64,000 nt of DNA from Neodontobutis hainanensis (taxonomy: Eukaryota; Chordata; Actinopteri; Gobiiformes; Odontobutidae): contig JALDNG010000026.1 of the NCBI GenBank assembly GCA_024349245.1, positions 248,001-312,000 of the forward strand, written 5' to 3'. Of this stretch, positions 40,501-48,701 are shown in pieces. Below the pieces are notes generated by a model. That model was not told the origin of the DNA and searched no databases. It saw nothing but the letters and a program-made list of their open reading frames with translations. Position numbers and translations under genes: made by a program. How positions within the stretch are numbered: position 1 is the first letter of the stretch; every line of letters starts with the position of its first letter.

Positions 40501-43500
40501 AGCAGTCTGGGGAAGGAGAAGATGGTCAACCGCATGCGTCAACGGGAGCAACTTGGCATGTTGGTGATGGCAGACAAAGAAATGGCTGATGCAGAACTGC
40601 TATCTTATCGAGAAGATTTGGAAAACCAGGACTGTCTCACACAGATGGATGACCTACAGGTGAGTAAAATAAAGTAAATTATGTTGTGCAGAACCACCAT
40701 CAAGGCAGCAATGTAACCCTGAAAACAGACAATGTTTTTTTTACAATTTATTATACAGTATTTCAAAACATACAGTGCACATGGTCATATTCATGTAGCA
40801 TTAAATCACGTTTTTGGTTTTGAAGCACAACCTGGGACACTAGCAGCTGCTAGAATATTTACTACCTTATATCTTATGTGTGTCTTCTGCACAGAGTCAG
40901 CCTGGCACTCTGTCGATGACCATCACTGCATAATAAACTCTCTCTATTGATCCATTTCAAAGTCCAAGGGATTTAGCCGCCTACTTTTCCAGCAGATGAA
41001 GTCCTGCTGGAACTACAATGTTATTGTCAATTAAATTGCCCTTTATATTGGAAAATATTTGAACAGCAAATCCTTGAAGAACTAAAATAACTAGTACATA
41101 CTAGCCTGTGTATTTACAGTTTAATAATGTGGATACACACATTTGATATTTGTTTGTTTTTTCTATGAATTGCAGGTAAACATGATGACTCTGGCGGAGC
41201 ACATTATTGAAGCAACTCCAGAAAGAATTAAAAGGGAGAACTACAGCACTGCAGACTCTGCACCCTTGGACTCATCAGGGGTCAGCAGTACCATGAACTG
41301 GCTAGCCAACTATCTAGGAGATGTGGAACAGCTCCCAAGCATCATACACCTTAGGTAATATATTGAAAATGTATTAGTTGTTGTGAACTGTGGAATTTGT
41401 TAATTAACAATGAATACATGTTATTTGACATTGTTAAATTGTGTGTTATTAAAAGAACTCAATAAAGTGTATTAGTATTCCTGTAAAAATATCCATTATA
41501 ATTTTCCTTCCTCAGGAATCTGTACAATGAACCCTTGACACCATCATCCAACCCCAGCCATAGTCCTGGGGGTTCTCCTCCACAAGAGGGCCCCTTGGAG
41601 AAGTCCACACTGCCATCCCCAGCTGACTGGAGTGAGTTCATCAGTGCCTCCAACAGCAAAGTGGAGCGAGAACTGGCCCAGCTGACTCTGTCCGACCCTG
41701 AGCAGAGAGAGCTGTATGAGGCTGCCCGTCTAGTCCAAACTGCCTTCCGCAAGTACAAGGTACAGGCCTGGCAATGAGGCGTCATAAGCTGTGTCTGGTG
41801 CAGCCTACAGTGACAGGTTGCTGTTGAGTGGTATTTATGTTGTTGTTCTCCTGTGGATTTGATACTCGTGTTTATTTGCATTTAGACCTTTATCTCTGTC
41901 TCTTTTTTATTCCTCTGGCCTCTGGTCATGCATACATACATTTGTACAGTGCATTCTACAGACTAAAGTATATATCCAAACATGTCCCTGTGGTTTCAGC
42001 ATGGTAAAGATGGCTTGAGCAGAGCATGGCCTTGCTTAGAGAAAAAACTGCATTGTCCCTTGTATCTGTGCTCCATGTAGACACTAAGCTTCTGTTCTCC
42101 ACTGCTCTCTGTCTCTCAGGTGTATTGAGCTCTTACTGCTTGTTTTCAACAACCCTGTCCCATTCCTCGGCTCGCACCTCCTTGGGTTACATTAAATTTT
42201 TACATGTGACCAACTCTTCACTGTTGTTTACAGTCCTCTATTATCTCTGTCTTCAAGCTGGTACTGAGAGGTACCTTTGGCTCTGAGCAGTCACCTCCTT
42301 CTTCGCATGGGCTAAGTCACTCACTCAGTGTTGGACTGAAGCCAGGGAGGCAATTCAGAGAAGACCTCAGGGAGAGAGCCGTGTCCTTTATGGCAATAAG
42401 GCAGTTCGTACTGTGCCCTCTGACCTCTTCCACTCTACTCTCCCCACAGGGGCGACCCCTCCGAGAGCAACAGGAAGTTGCTGCTGCCGTAATTCAGCGT
42501 TGTTACAAGAAGTACAAACAGGTAGCTACTGCTTCAATCCAGTTAAAGCTACAGTAAGGCATGGTTACCTCAATTTCTAAAAGCAAAATATACTATTACT
42601 AATTAGTACACAATTGTCTATTTTTTTATTATTTTTTTGCAAGCTTACATGGATAGCCTTGAAGGTAAAAAAAAATACTGTGCTAACTTAGCTGATTAAT
42701 ACCAAATTTTAGGATGGGTGCTTATAGTATGACCTCACTAGTGTTTAGGGAACACATAACGGAGCCTGACCTAACTTTTCTTCTTTGGGGCAGTATGCAC
42801 TTTATAAGAAGATGACGCAGGCCGCCATCCTTATCCAGAGTAAATTCCGCAGCTACAACGAACAAAAGAAGTTCCAGCAGAGCAGAAGGGCTGCTGTGCT
42901 CATTCAGCAATACTACCGCAGCTACAAGGAGTTTGGCAGGCTCAAGCCCCATCACCGTGGGGCAGCGGCAGCCCTGGTGCAGCACAAGCTAAGGTGGGTG
43001 TACCGTCAAAAGTCAAGACCATACAAGTAAATATGTAGCTCGTAGACCTTATTCTCTTTGTGGTTCCTTGTAGAGGTAGTCTACTCACTAAGAGACAGGA
43101 TCAGGCTGCCAGGAAGATCATGAGGTTTCTCCGTCGCTGCCGCCACAGGTAGATTCCTACTCAGACATGCCGTGCAAATTTTATGTACATATTTCATCAA
43201 CACAGACACGCAGCTTTACAAATTCACAAAGCATCATTTCACAGCTAATCAGTAGGATACTGTCATTATTTGCACAAGCCTCTACCTTAGACAGTCTTTT
43301 TTATTCAGTGTACTTGACTGACTTTTGGGCAATTAGAAATGTCTCCAGCACCCTCTCCTTCAATGTACTGGCCCCCACCTGCCCTAGCCCCTTTCCTCAC
43401 AGTGGATACTGTGTGCTAATAGCTGTCTGGTATTGTTTTGCTGTTTATGCCAAGCCCCTTGATGGACCATAGACTGTTCAAGCGGGTGAGTGCAGTCTCA

Positions 43501-45093
43501 GCAACTCGTGCCTCTCTCTCCCTCCCTCCCTGTTTATTCTGTATGCCTCTTTCTTTTCTTACACTCTTTAATAATACAGTTATCTCTTCCTGAGGTCTCA
43601 GTCTTCTTTCTCCTTTGTTCTGTCTCTCCTACCCTTGCCCCCTCCATTACTGTTGCTTGATGCCTGCTTGCATGAAGGCTGCCAACTGGAGCCACAGGTG
43701 GACTGAAAAGCTCAGATTTAGATCCAAACATATGTCAAACTAACCAAATGCTTATGAATGACAATGTCACTTCAACACTTAACAGCCACTTCTGTTTGTA
43801 TCTCTTTCTCTCCTTGGAAATGATTGTTCATTTATTTCGTTTTCTTTTTTGTGTGATTGTGCAGATTTCAGAGAACGGGGGATTTTTAAAATTCTGTTGC
43901 ATGTCAAATGTTGACAATCTGGACCTTGCTCTATCTCTAGGCATGCTAAAGGCCTGCTGTTTCTTTGAGTAACATCTGTCTATCTGACTGACTTTATGGC
44001 TCTGTTTTATCCATTATTTAGTGAAAAAGATTTTTATTTAAAAATTAAATCCTTTCTATCAAGTTAACAAACGTAGTCAAATACCATATTTAAGTGTGTA
44101 TATACGTTCCCATGATACTTTTTATGTGTTTATATTACCATCTGCTGTCCTACTATAGCTAGCCATTCTTTCAGATGTGGTTACACTCCTAATGTAAACA
44201 CTATGGATGGCAGGCTCGTCTGCAATGCTGAGATGTAGGTTAGAACGCTGTGACAGCATATAGGTCACAGTGGAAACACAAACAATAGGAACCTCCGCCC
44301 ACTGGGACTACTACACCACTGCTCTTTAATGGCTTCATTTCTCCAGGGAACGTCAGACGCTCAGCATGACAGGAAGCAGCATACACACACACACACAAAC
44401 ACACACACAGACCTGCCTTTTCTCATTGTATCTAACCTGCTAAGCATTTACCAGTGCATTCCAAGGTGCGCTTGTTGTGTTCAAATCAATTACTGGGACA
44501 AACCGTATTGTGCACTTGGTTGTCTGACCGCATGACACATTTCTGCTGAGCATTCCCTTCTACCATATCCATCCTATCTCATACTTTATTTTGTGATCTT
44601 AATCTTGACACAACTGTATTTATTTCACAAGAAACATTGTAGAAGGTCCATTCAGTATTAAGTACGTCACAAAGACCCCAAAATCTTTACATTTTGTGCA
44701 GAAATGCATGGCACCAATAGTGTTTGATTGCTTTAGTCCAGTGTCATGTTTGTAATCTCCGTGTTTTGAAAATATACTGAAAGAATGATGGACTCCCTCT
44801 AAAATGGCTGAACTAATATGTAAATGATACTGTAATTGTGTTCATTTTTCTCTCCCAAAGTGGCAGTCTTATTAAAACTTGAACATTCCCTTTCACAGTC
44901 TAGCGCTTCCTGATGACCTGGGACCGTGTCATTTTTAATGTATTTTTGTGCGAGCTGTTCTAACTTGATGTTGTTATTAAATGTCAGAAATGTTGTAATC
45001 ACGGACGCTTGTTTTTTTCTGTGTTCCAGGGTGAAAGAATTGAAAAGGGCCAGGGAACATGAGACACCTCAGAAGAGCCCCCTTTCGATGTGA
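586..45093 (+). CDS. camta1: CAMTA1, calmodulin-binding transcription activator 1 (3' part of the gene, spliced, 5' end outside window)
   Basis: This is a nuclear transcription factor that binds DNA through an N-terminal CG-1 domain and calmodulin through C-terminal IQ motifs. Coding exons seen: 586-657, 20846-20999, 24927-25067, 25761-28033, 29183-29309, 29423-29557, 38881-39056, 39205-39401, 39496-39574, 39719-40067, 40184-40659, 41176-41354, 41516-41759, 42450-42521, 42794-42993, 43074-43148, optional 43455-43485, and 45030-45093. All phases join, giving about 1670 residues in the window. Domain order is the end of CG-1, a long Ser/Gly/Gln-rich activation region, TIG/IPT (GGVKVLITGPW), ankyrin repeats (GMTLLHLAA, TPLMWACALGHLEAAV), then IQ repeats (AAVIQRCYKKYK, AAILIQSKFRSY, AAVLIQQYYRSYK). 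Near identity to vertebrate CAMTA1 as I remember it, and a urotensin II neighbour, favour CAMTA1 over CAMTA2. The first exons (N-terminus, most of CG-1) lie upstream. Confidence 0.97.
3480..3790. promoter_or_regulatory. Candidate conserved non-coding element
   Basis: This is balanced-composition sequence with clustered homeodomain-like cores (GCTAATCG, TGTAATTC, GATAATTATGATATTAAT near 3600) and several CpGs in otherwise AT-rich intron. There is no open frame with family support. The call rests only on texture; no alignment was possible. Confidence 0.2.
5340..5690. promoter_or_regulatory. Candidate conserved non-coding element
   Basis: It starts with GCGCTTAATTAATTGCCC, followed by a CpG-containing, repeat-free stretch. 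A frame is open across 5394-5684, but it has no splice partner, its start is not supported and its product is not recognised. I treat it as non-coding, possibly regulatory. Confidence 0.2.
6153..6221. promoter_or_regulatory. Paired TAAT inverted repeat, candidate homeodomain-type site
   Basis: CACGGCTAAT at 6153-6162 and its exact reverse complement ATTAGCCGTG at 6212-6221 are 49 bp apart, in CpG-containing unique-looking sequence (about 6050-6260). Each arm holds a TAAT core. A regulatory role is inference. Confidence 0.3.
8530..8700. promoter_or_regulatory. Candidate conserved non-coding element
   Basis: This repeat-free stretch has GGTGACAAATAG, TTTTTAATTGCTT, AATCATTAGTCT and CCATAATAATAG. 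Such a mix of AT cores and GC flanks is typical of vertebrate intronic enhancers. It is unverified. Confidence 0.2.
10193..10335. repeat. A-rich low-complexity tract with degenerate ACAAAAT units
   Basis: Long A runs alternate with repeated 'aaatacaaa' units, most clearly at 10284-10325. The upstream segment (9985-10030, 'ggttctcagtcatccaggt') looks like a dispersed fish repeat I have seen before but cannot name. Together they may be a decayed retroelement tail. Confidence 0.45.
10457..10577. repeat. GT/GTGA microsatellite
   Basis: An almost pure GT dinucleotide run of about 100 bp is interrupted by three GA variants (gtgtgtgagt) and ends in GCGT units (tgcgtgcgtgcgtg). It is non-coding, within the large CAMTA1 intron, and likely polymorphic. 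Confidence 0.95.
13420..13520. promoter_or_regulatory. Candidate conserved non-coding element
   Basis: This TAAT/ATTA-dense unique stretch has CAATTCAATTAAAG, TTACAATTAGTC and CTTAATTAAAAAGCGCC. Homeodomain-like cores occur about every 25 bp. No coding potential is visible. Confidence 0.2.
14525..14640. promoter_or_regulatory. Candidate conserved non-coding element
   Basis: It contains GTGACTGTCAATTATGACC, which overlaps a TGTCA half-site of the MEIS/TALE type with an AATTA core, then CCCTAATTGTTTG. It is unique-looking and lacks an open frame. The call is by texture only. Confidence 0.2.
14885..14899. promoter_or_regulatory. RFX X-box-like near-palindrome
   Basis: GGTTGCTAGGAAACC is a near-perfect match to the RFX X-box layout (GTTGCY, short spacer, RGNAAC half-sites). 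It sits beside an inverted CCAAT (ATTGG at 14882-14886). It is intronic; function is inferred. Confidence 0.35.
20846..20999 (+). CDS. camta1: CAMTA1 exon, end of CG-1 domain
   Basis: It encodes NPDIVLVHYLNVPAIEDCG and on to ELIGQLKPM, 51 codons plus one base, ending in phase 1. VLVHYLNVP is the C-terminal strand of CG-1. The donor gtgagt follows directly, and the split Phe codon is completed by the exon at 24927. Confidence 0.97.
21000..24926 (+). other. camta1: CAMTA1 intron, 3.9 kb
   Basis: It runs from gtgagt at 21000 to ttggcag at 24920-24926. It holds ordinary AT-rich sequence with short homopolymer runs. I see no other exon, RNA gene or clear mobile element. Confidence 0.85.
24927..25067 (+). 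CDS. camta1: CAMTA1 exon, after CG-1
   Basis: It encodes the end of a split Phe, then HGIKWTCSNG and on to LVQQILDSHQTKPPP and HNCLCTGTL. It ends on the first base of a Gly codon. The stretch is nearly invariant in vertebrate CAMTA1. The donor is gtaaga. Confidence 0.96.
25068..25760 (+). other. camta1: CAMTA1 intron, 0.7 kb
   Basis: AT-rich intron between the HNCLCTGTL exon and the large activation-domain exon. Its acceptor is ccccatttag. I see nothing else in it. Confidence 0.85.
25761..28033 (+). CDS. camta1: CAMTA1 large exon, central activation region
   Basis: The exon is 2273 nt long and supplies 757 codons after the completed Gly. It encodes the long, mostly disordered region between CG-1 and TIG. 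Conserved islands are SVHHKCNSAKHRIISPKV, SSTNQVEVPDTTQ, MNFDPDCFLNNPKQGQTYGG, LSPSTTLEQMDFSAID, LDHFDISFGNQFSDLINDF and MVTDYSPEWSYPE. Between them are lineage-variable Ser, Gly, Gln and His tracts, including HLHHHHQTQH. The conserved LDHFDISF...SDLINDF segment is acidic and hydrophobic, like a transactivation motif (inference). An upstream in-frame ATG in the intron at 25745 is not the start, because the frame is fed by the acceptor at 25760. The exon ends in phase 0 before gtgagt. Confidence 0.97.
28034..29182 (+). other. camta1: CAMTA1 intron, 1.15 kb
   Basis: AT-rich intron between the activation exon and the TIG exon. The open frame at 28413-28772 has no splice or family support. I see nothing else. 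Confidence 0.8.
29183..29309 (+). CDS. camta1: CAMTA1 exon, TIG/IPT domain part 1
   Basis: It encodes GGVKVLITGPWQEASSNYSC and on to SLIQPGVLRCYCP, the first strands of an immunoglobulin-like TIG/IPT fold used for non-specific DNA contact or dimerisation. It ends on the first base of an Ala codon, with donor gtacaa. Confidence 0.97.
29423..29557 (+). CDS. camta1: CAMTA1 exon, TIG/IPT domain part 2
   Basis: It encodes AHDTGLVTLQVAVSNQIISN and on to SVVFEYKARALPSLPSSQHDW and SLD. VFEYK is the typical last TIG strand. The acceptor is ccacccag and the donor gtaagg. It ends on the first base of an Asp codon. Confidence 0.97.
31771..31800 (+). CDS. Possible uORF in the candidate internal first exon
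   Basis: ATG at 31771 opens a nine-codon frame (MPVKYTCVS) closed by TGA at 31798-31800, 44 nt before the ATG at 31845. It matters only if the CpG-rich block is transcribed. Confidence 0.2.
   Translation: MPVKYTCVS
31845..31863 (+). CDS. camta1: Candidate alternative first coding exon of CAMTA1 (short N-terminus)
   Basis: ATG GAT AGT AAA GTA GAA G is followed by gttagc, a usable but non-ideal donor. It ends in phase 1, exactly what the exon at 38881 needs, so splicing would give MDSKVED followed by NQFRMSILERLEQ. A second possible donor, ATGGATA/gtaaag at 31852, also ends in phase 1 and would give MDNNQFRM. The product would lack CG-1, the activation region and TIG but keep ankyrin and IQ parts. 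The +4 base of the ATG is G but the -3 base is C. No transcript evidence is available. Confidence 0.3.
34846..35175 (+). repeat. Decayed teleost interspersed repeat, tRNA-derived SINE-like
   Basis: It starts with a pol III A-box-like segment (GTGGTTAGCGCC near 34858). It then has the familiar fish motifs 'gggttctctccgggtactcc', 'cttcctcccacc', 'agacatgcatgt', 'gacaattggccactctaaa', 'gaatgtgagagtgaatg' and 'cgcgacccctaacaggaata'. This order matches a very common tRNA-related repeat of teleost genomes. I recognise the body but not a family name. It is internally shortened and has point changes, so it is an old copy. Confidence 0.75.
38881..39056 (+). CDS. camta1: CAMTA1 exon, coiled segment and Gly-rich linker
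   Basis: It encodes the end of an Asp codon, then NQFRMSILERLEQMERRMAE and on to MASHQQQSS, followed by a Gly/Ser/Thr linker to NNSQSQ. The first half is a short predicted helix between TIG and the ankyrin block. The linker is low complexity and length-variable in the family. It ends in phase 0 before gtaaat. Confidence 0.95.
39205..39401 (+). CDS. camta1: CAMTA1 exon, first ankyrin repeat
   Basis: It encodes a variable start (CVSGQTQPSSSF), then ESRVVVVCEKMMSRACWAKS and KTFRGMTLLHLAAGQGYATL. GMTLLHLAA is the ankyrin TPLHxAA signature. It ends on two bases of an Arg codon before gtgaga. Confidence 0.96.
39496..39574 (+). CDS. camta1: CAMTA1 exon, ankyrin linker
   Basis: The 79-nt exon encodes TKHADSIDLELEVDPLNVDH then FSCTPL. 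This is the acidic insert between two ankyrin repeats, nearly invariant in CAMTA1. It ends in phase 0 before gtaaga. Confidence 0.96.
39719..40067 (+). CDS. camta1: CAMTA1 exon, second and third ankyrin repeats, with GC donor
   Basis: It starts MWACALGHLEAAVVLYKWDR and runs through LGRLPLSIARSRGHTKLAEC into a variable tail ending TSTNTSLNP. The end is set by homology: NP must join to (D/E)LRRPRSEP. That makes the donor CCAG/gcaagc at 40068, a GC donor with otherwise strong consensus. An alternative GT donor at 40020 (GGAG/gtgctt) is also in phase and would remove 16 residues. Confidence 0.93.
40184..40659 (+). CDS. camta1: CAMTA1 exon, disordered region after ankyrin repeats
   Basis: It encodes (D)LRRPRSEPSNYYSSEGQRD, then KKHKPNPEMFQVRPDKAM and a variable Ser/Gly region, ending NQDCLTQMDDLQ. 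KKHK may be a basic nuclear-import patch (inference). It ends in phase 0 before gtgagt. Confidence 0.95.
41176..41354 (+). CDS. camta1: CAMTA1 exon, conserved block before IQ motifs
   Basis: It encodes VNMMTLAEHIIEATPERIKR, a near-invariant helix, then a variable linker and STMNWLANYLGDVEQLPS. It ends on two bases of an Arg codon before gtaata. Confidence 0.95.
41516..41759 (+). CDS. camta1: CAMTA1 exon, first IQ-like motif
   Basis: It encodes NLYNEPLTPSSNPSHSPGGS, then PADWSEFISAS, LAQLTLSDPEQRELYEAAR and LVQTAFRKYK. The last part is the first IQ-like helix, split from GRPLREQQ in the next exon. Phase 0 end, donor gtacag. Confidence 0.96.
41760..42449 (+). other. camta1: CAMTA1 intron, 0.7 kb
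   Basis: Intron between the first IQ-like exon and GRPLREQQ. Reading through the donor adds only five codons (VQAWQ) before TGA, so retention would truncate the protein. No other feature seen. Confidence 0.8.
42450..42521 (+). CDS. camta1: CAMTA1 exon, IQ motif
   Basis: The 72-nt exon encodes GRPLREQQEVAAAVIQRCYK then KYKQ, a calmodulin-binding IQ motif. It is in phase 0 at both ends, so skipping it would not break the frame. Confidence 0.96.
42794..42993 (+). CDS. camta1: CAMTA1 exon, two IQ motifs
   Basis: It encodes YALYKKMTQAAILIQSKFRS, then QQSRRAAVLIQQYYRSYKEF and a variable HHRGAAAALVQHKL segment. Two clear IQ motifs bind calmodulin in the family. It ends on two bases of an Arg codon before gtgggt. 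Confidence 0.96.
43074..43148 (+). CDS. camta1: CAMTA1 exon, basic C-terminal helix
   Basis: It encodes GSLLTKRQDQAARKIMRFLR then RCRH, ending on the two bases AG of the next codon before gtagat. That split codon becomes Arg if the 31-nt microexon is skipped and Ser if it is included. Confidence 0.96.
43149..45029 (+). other. camta1: CAMTA1 last intron region, 1.9 kb, with internal microexon
   Basis: This is intron sequence around the optional microexon at 43455-43485. It has a CA run at 44384-44411. A C/T-rich stretch with several good donor-like sites follows the microexon. No other gene is seen. Confidence 0.85.
43455..43485 (+). CDS. camta1: CAMTA1 optional 31-nt microexon
   Basis: Acceptor ttatgccaag and donor gtgagt enclose 31 nt that encode, after the split Ser, PLMDHRLFKR. 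The next exon is then read GERIEKGQGT and stops at TGA 45060-45062. This fits the human CAMTA1 C-terminus as I remember it (SPLVDHRLYKRSERIEKGQGT). As 31 is not a multiple of three, inclusion shifts the frame of the last exon. Confidence 0.88.
45030..45093 (+). CDS. camta1: CAMTA1 last coding exon, read in two frames
   Basis: Acceptor gtgttccag. With the microexon skipped, the exon reads (R)VKELKRAREHETPQKSPLSM and stops at TGA 45091-45093. With it included, it reads GERIEKGQGT and stops at 45060-45062. The skipped form resembles the CAMTA2 C-terminus (RMRELKQ...), the included form the known CAMTA1 end. Both tails are 21 residues long after RCRH. Confidence 0.93.
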
Positions 45094-48000
45094 CATCACT
45101 CTCCTGACTCCGACTTTGTTTTTGTTCGTACCCGAAACATTTTACAAGAGAAATTGGGGTGGGACGGCAATGCAAACACTTATTACGGCAGTGTTATGGG
45201 TTTAACTGATATCACATGTACAACAGCATTTTTCACACATCTAGCTCCACTGACTTGGACGGAGAGCGGCGACTCTACGAGACTATTAACGACAAGGGTT
45301 AATGTGGGATGTGCTGGACATTTGCTTTGTTGCATTTTTTGCACTTTTTTCATGGATTACTTTGTCCTTTTTTCTATTTTTTTTTGTGAGATTAACATGG
45401 GAAGCTACCGCAGTGTGACATTTGAGGAAGGAGGCGGTGTTGCGTGTGAGGACCTGAAGAGAGGCTGCTGTAGAAGATCTCAGAGGATAGGGTGACTACG
45501 CAAAGACACTCGAATGATGTCTCAATGTTTTTTTTGTTTTTTTTTGTAAAACAAGCCAAAATGTATTGTTCTACCGCATGCGCATTTCTATCCACCGCTG
45601 TAGATAATCTCGATCTTCAGTTTAGCTAACCACATTCACTCCTGTCCCACTGTGCTCTACCCCAGCAGTCTGCCCACTCGGGTGGAGCTACAAATGAATG
45701 TAGTCGGGGTTTCACCACACAATACCAATGGGGGAAGGGATTCAAATTTTATTTTGGTTATTTTTGTTCAGAAACCCCATGCTTTACATCATATATCAGC
45801 AGCGTCCCTCTATTACTTGAATTTGTTTTATACTGTCTGATGACCCCTTCCATTATGTTCAATGTATTAGTGACATGTATCTTCAGACTCTGTCGTCGAA
45901 TACTACCAAGAAAAATGCATGACTTCTTGGAGAGAAAAGTGTCTGCTTGTGTGCTTCTGGTCTAGTCTTTCAGCCTATCCTCTGACGTCATTTGGATTTC
46001 CAGTTTAGTGGTCCTGTTCCTTTCAGTTGTGTTTGGCTTTCTCACTCATTGGATTGCTCTTCTAAAATCGGACAAGTCATACAAACTGGCCTGTTTTGTG
46101 TTGTAACAGTCATGCAGATTCTAAGTGTTGTTTTTACATGAACTTCAGAGCCAACAAAGGCTTTTGAGGGAAGATCACATACATTGCCTTGACGTCTTAG
46201 AGATTCTTTGAGGGGTCCCTAAGCTTGTCCCAAACTAGGGGTTTGACAAATCCATATTTTTGACAATTGAGCGATTTCTGTATATAATGAAGGCTGAAAG
46301 TAAGTAGAAAAAACATTTACCGAAAGGGGATTGTATTTTAGAAATATATTATTTTATTCATTAAAAATGGGTCTAAAACTGGTACGAGACAAAAACAGAA
46401 TATTTGTATAGTTTTGTTTGAATGCCTAAGAAGTATGGTTGTATTGTTTGTATATAGTGTAAATATCTGGGATAAAAATGAGCTATGTGCATGAAAAGTA
46501 CAAAACAGAGTTAAAAGGGAAAAACAACAAAAGCAGTAGTGGCTATGCTCTGTAAAATTAAAACTATTTCACTATTAGAGTATTTTATTTTATTTCGATT
46601 GTTCTTGAGAAGAACATTTTTGCTAAAGCATGATATTATTGCAATATGAAAAAGTAAAAAATACAGTATTTAGAGTTAGGAGAAGTCTGCAAATTATTTT
46701 AACAAGTTCTGTTTACATTTTTATTTTATTTATTGTTTGTTTCTTTTTGTTTTCTATTGGGCTACCAAGAATCTTTTGCCAATGGTGCCAAGTGAATGCT
46801 ATCTAGCTTAAACATTAAGTTACTTTTGCAGAACAGATAATCATCAGTGAAGTACACACTAGCACAGAAGGCTATAGGATCACAAGAACAAAAGGGAACA
46901 CAGATTGCAATGAAAATCCACATTAGACATAAAACCACTCTCATATCATCTGTAACACCATAAATAAATCAAGCATTTAGTTTCAACAAATCCCATTTGA
47001 TGTTTTAATGTAGCTGTCATTACAGATTGAATGTCATGTGTTACTGTGATATGAACTTGAAGATTGTAAAAGGCAGCCTTGCCCATGGTGACACTATAAA
47101 CCAGCCATGTTACTCATGAATGACACCCCTGTGTCCAATATCGCAACAACTTCTGAACTTATTCATTTTACCATAAGCCTAGTGGTAAACCAGTGACTTT
47201 TTTATCTGAAAAATGTGTTTATGTGATTTTCTGAGGCTGCCAAAAACTGAACATATTCTGCATTCAATGTAAAGAACAAGCATAAAGATGATGTGTAGCA
47301 TACTGTACATGGATTTCATTACAGAACAGATAAAGTTTATTTGCCGAACAAACTGTTTTCTTAAGACAGAATGCACTGGTGCCATGTTTAATTTGATGAA
47401 AAGGCGATGTTATATATATATTATGGCATTTTGTAAGTATTTGAGAAAAACACATGAGCTGCTAATTTGATGCCTGTTGGCTGCTGCATAATTCATGTAA
47501 TGTCTGTAGCAGAGCTACCGGGAAGTGTATTCTGTATCCAACCTATGACATTGGATTATTCAGCCAAGTGCCACTGAAAAGCCTGTGTTTTGTTCATTTT
47601 GTTACTTGTTACATCATGTTACTTGTTCCACAAAGGTTCTCCCTGGGTGTTATGTAGAAAGTGCCTATTCATATCTGCTTTACATAGATTTGTACTTAAG
47701 GCTGAGAAAATGTGAGAGGACATGGTGATGCACTCACATACAGACAGTATCCTCTACATGAACACCATCACACTACACTGACAGTATGCTCATAGTCACA
47801 AACCTACTTAGCCAAAACCCAGTATCACTGCAGCTTGTCCACATGCTAACATTTCTTTCCTTTTTGTCTGTTTTTCTTTTCTGGGCCATCTTGTTCAAAT
47901 CACATTACAAAATGCCACTACTGGGGTTTGTTGGTGCATTGTTCCTCTAATGTGTGGCCAGAATGCATAGCCAATGCAATGCAGTGGCACAGGAGAAGGA

Positions 48001-48650
48001 TCTATTATGCTTGCATGGGTAAAATAGTTAACTTGGTGACCGAAGTGCACCTAAAGCATGCTTATTTTCCTAGAATCGGTAGTCAGATAGACTTGTTAAA
48101 AGACTTACTGTTCTGTAAAACGCTGCTTTGGCGTGTCACAGAACTCCGAAAGACAGAGAGCATGTGACTGACAAATACAGCCAGTAAGCAACATCAGTAG
48201 CTGCTGATGTTTCATGGGAAACTATAAGGACAGGATTCTTTTTTAAACAAGCTCTACCGTTTTAACTTTACCTTTTGAGTTTAGTTTTATTTCTTTTACG
48301 TTTATCATTTAGATGTAGACCACTCCCAATGTGGAATAGAGCAAAGTTGGAAAGGCCATTGTGAGAGTTGCAATTGTGACACACGATACACAATAACACA
48401 TGCACAAGACAGCGTATGCCCGGCACACATGCAGACATGTTAAGGTGTCCGTTTGAGAAACCTCCCTTTTTGTAATTTACTCAGGGTGCCAAAATGGGGA
48501 GGAGGAAAAAAAAGCAGGACAAGCTCCAATTGAAACATCTATTCTGATAAAAACTATTGCAATATTTTACACAAAAATGAAAGGAACAATGTGTAATCTA
48601 ATTTCCTTTTTAGCAATGGTGAGCATTACACACACCAGTGAAGCGTCCTA

Positions 48651-48670
48651 TTATATATATATATATATCG

Positions 48671-48701
<31 letters not shown>
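48651..48701. repeat. AT dinucleotide repeat with palindromic centre
   Basis: TA units run from 48651 to 48701 with a CGAT centre at 48668-48671 and one AAAT interruption. The sequence around CGAT can fold on itself. It is probably within the CAMTA1 3' UTR. Confidence 0.85.

Noticed and set aside
45154..45495. Open frame of 113 codons after the CAMTA1 stop
   Set aside because: It lies in the 3' UTR, has no family match, and would need an independent start.
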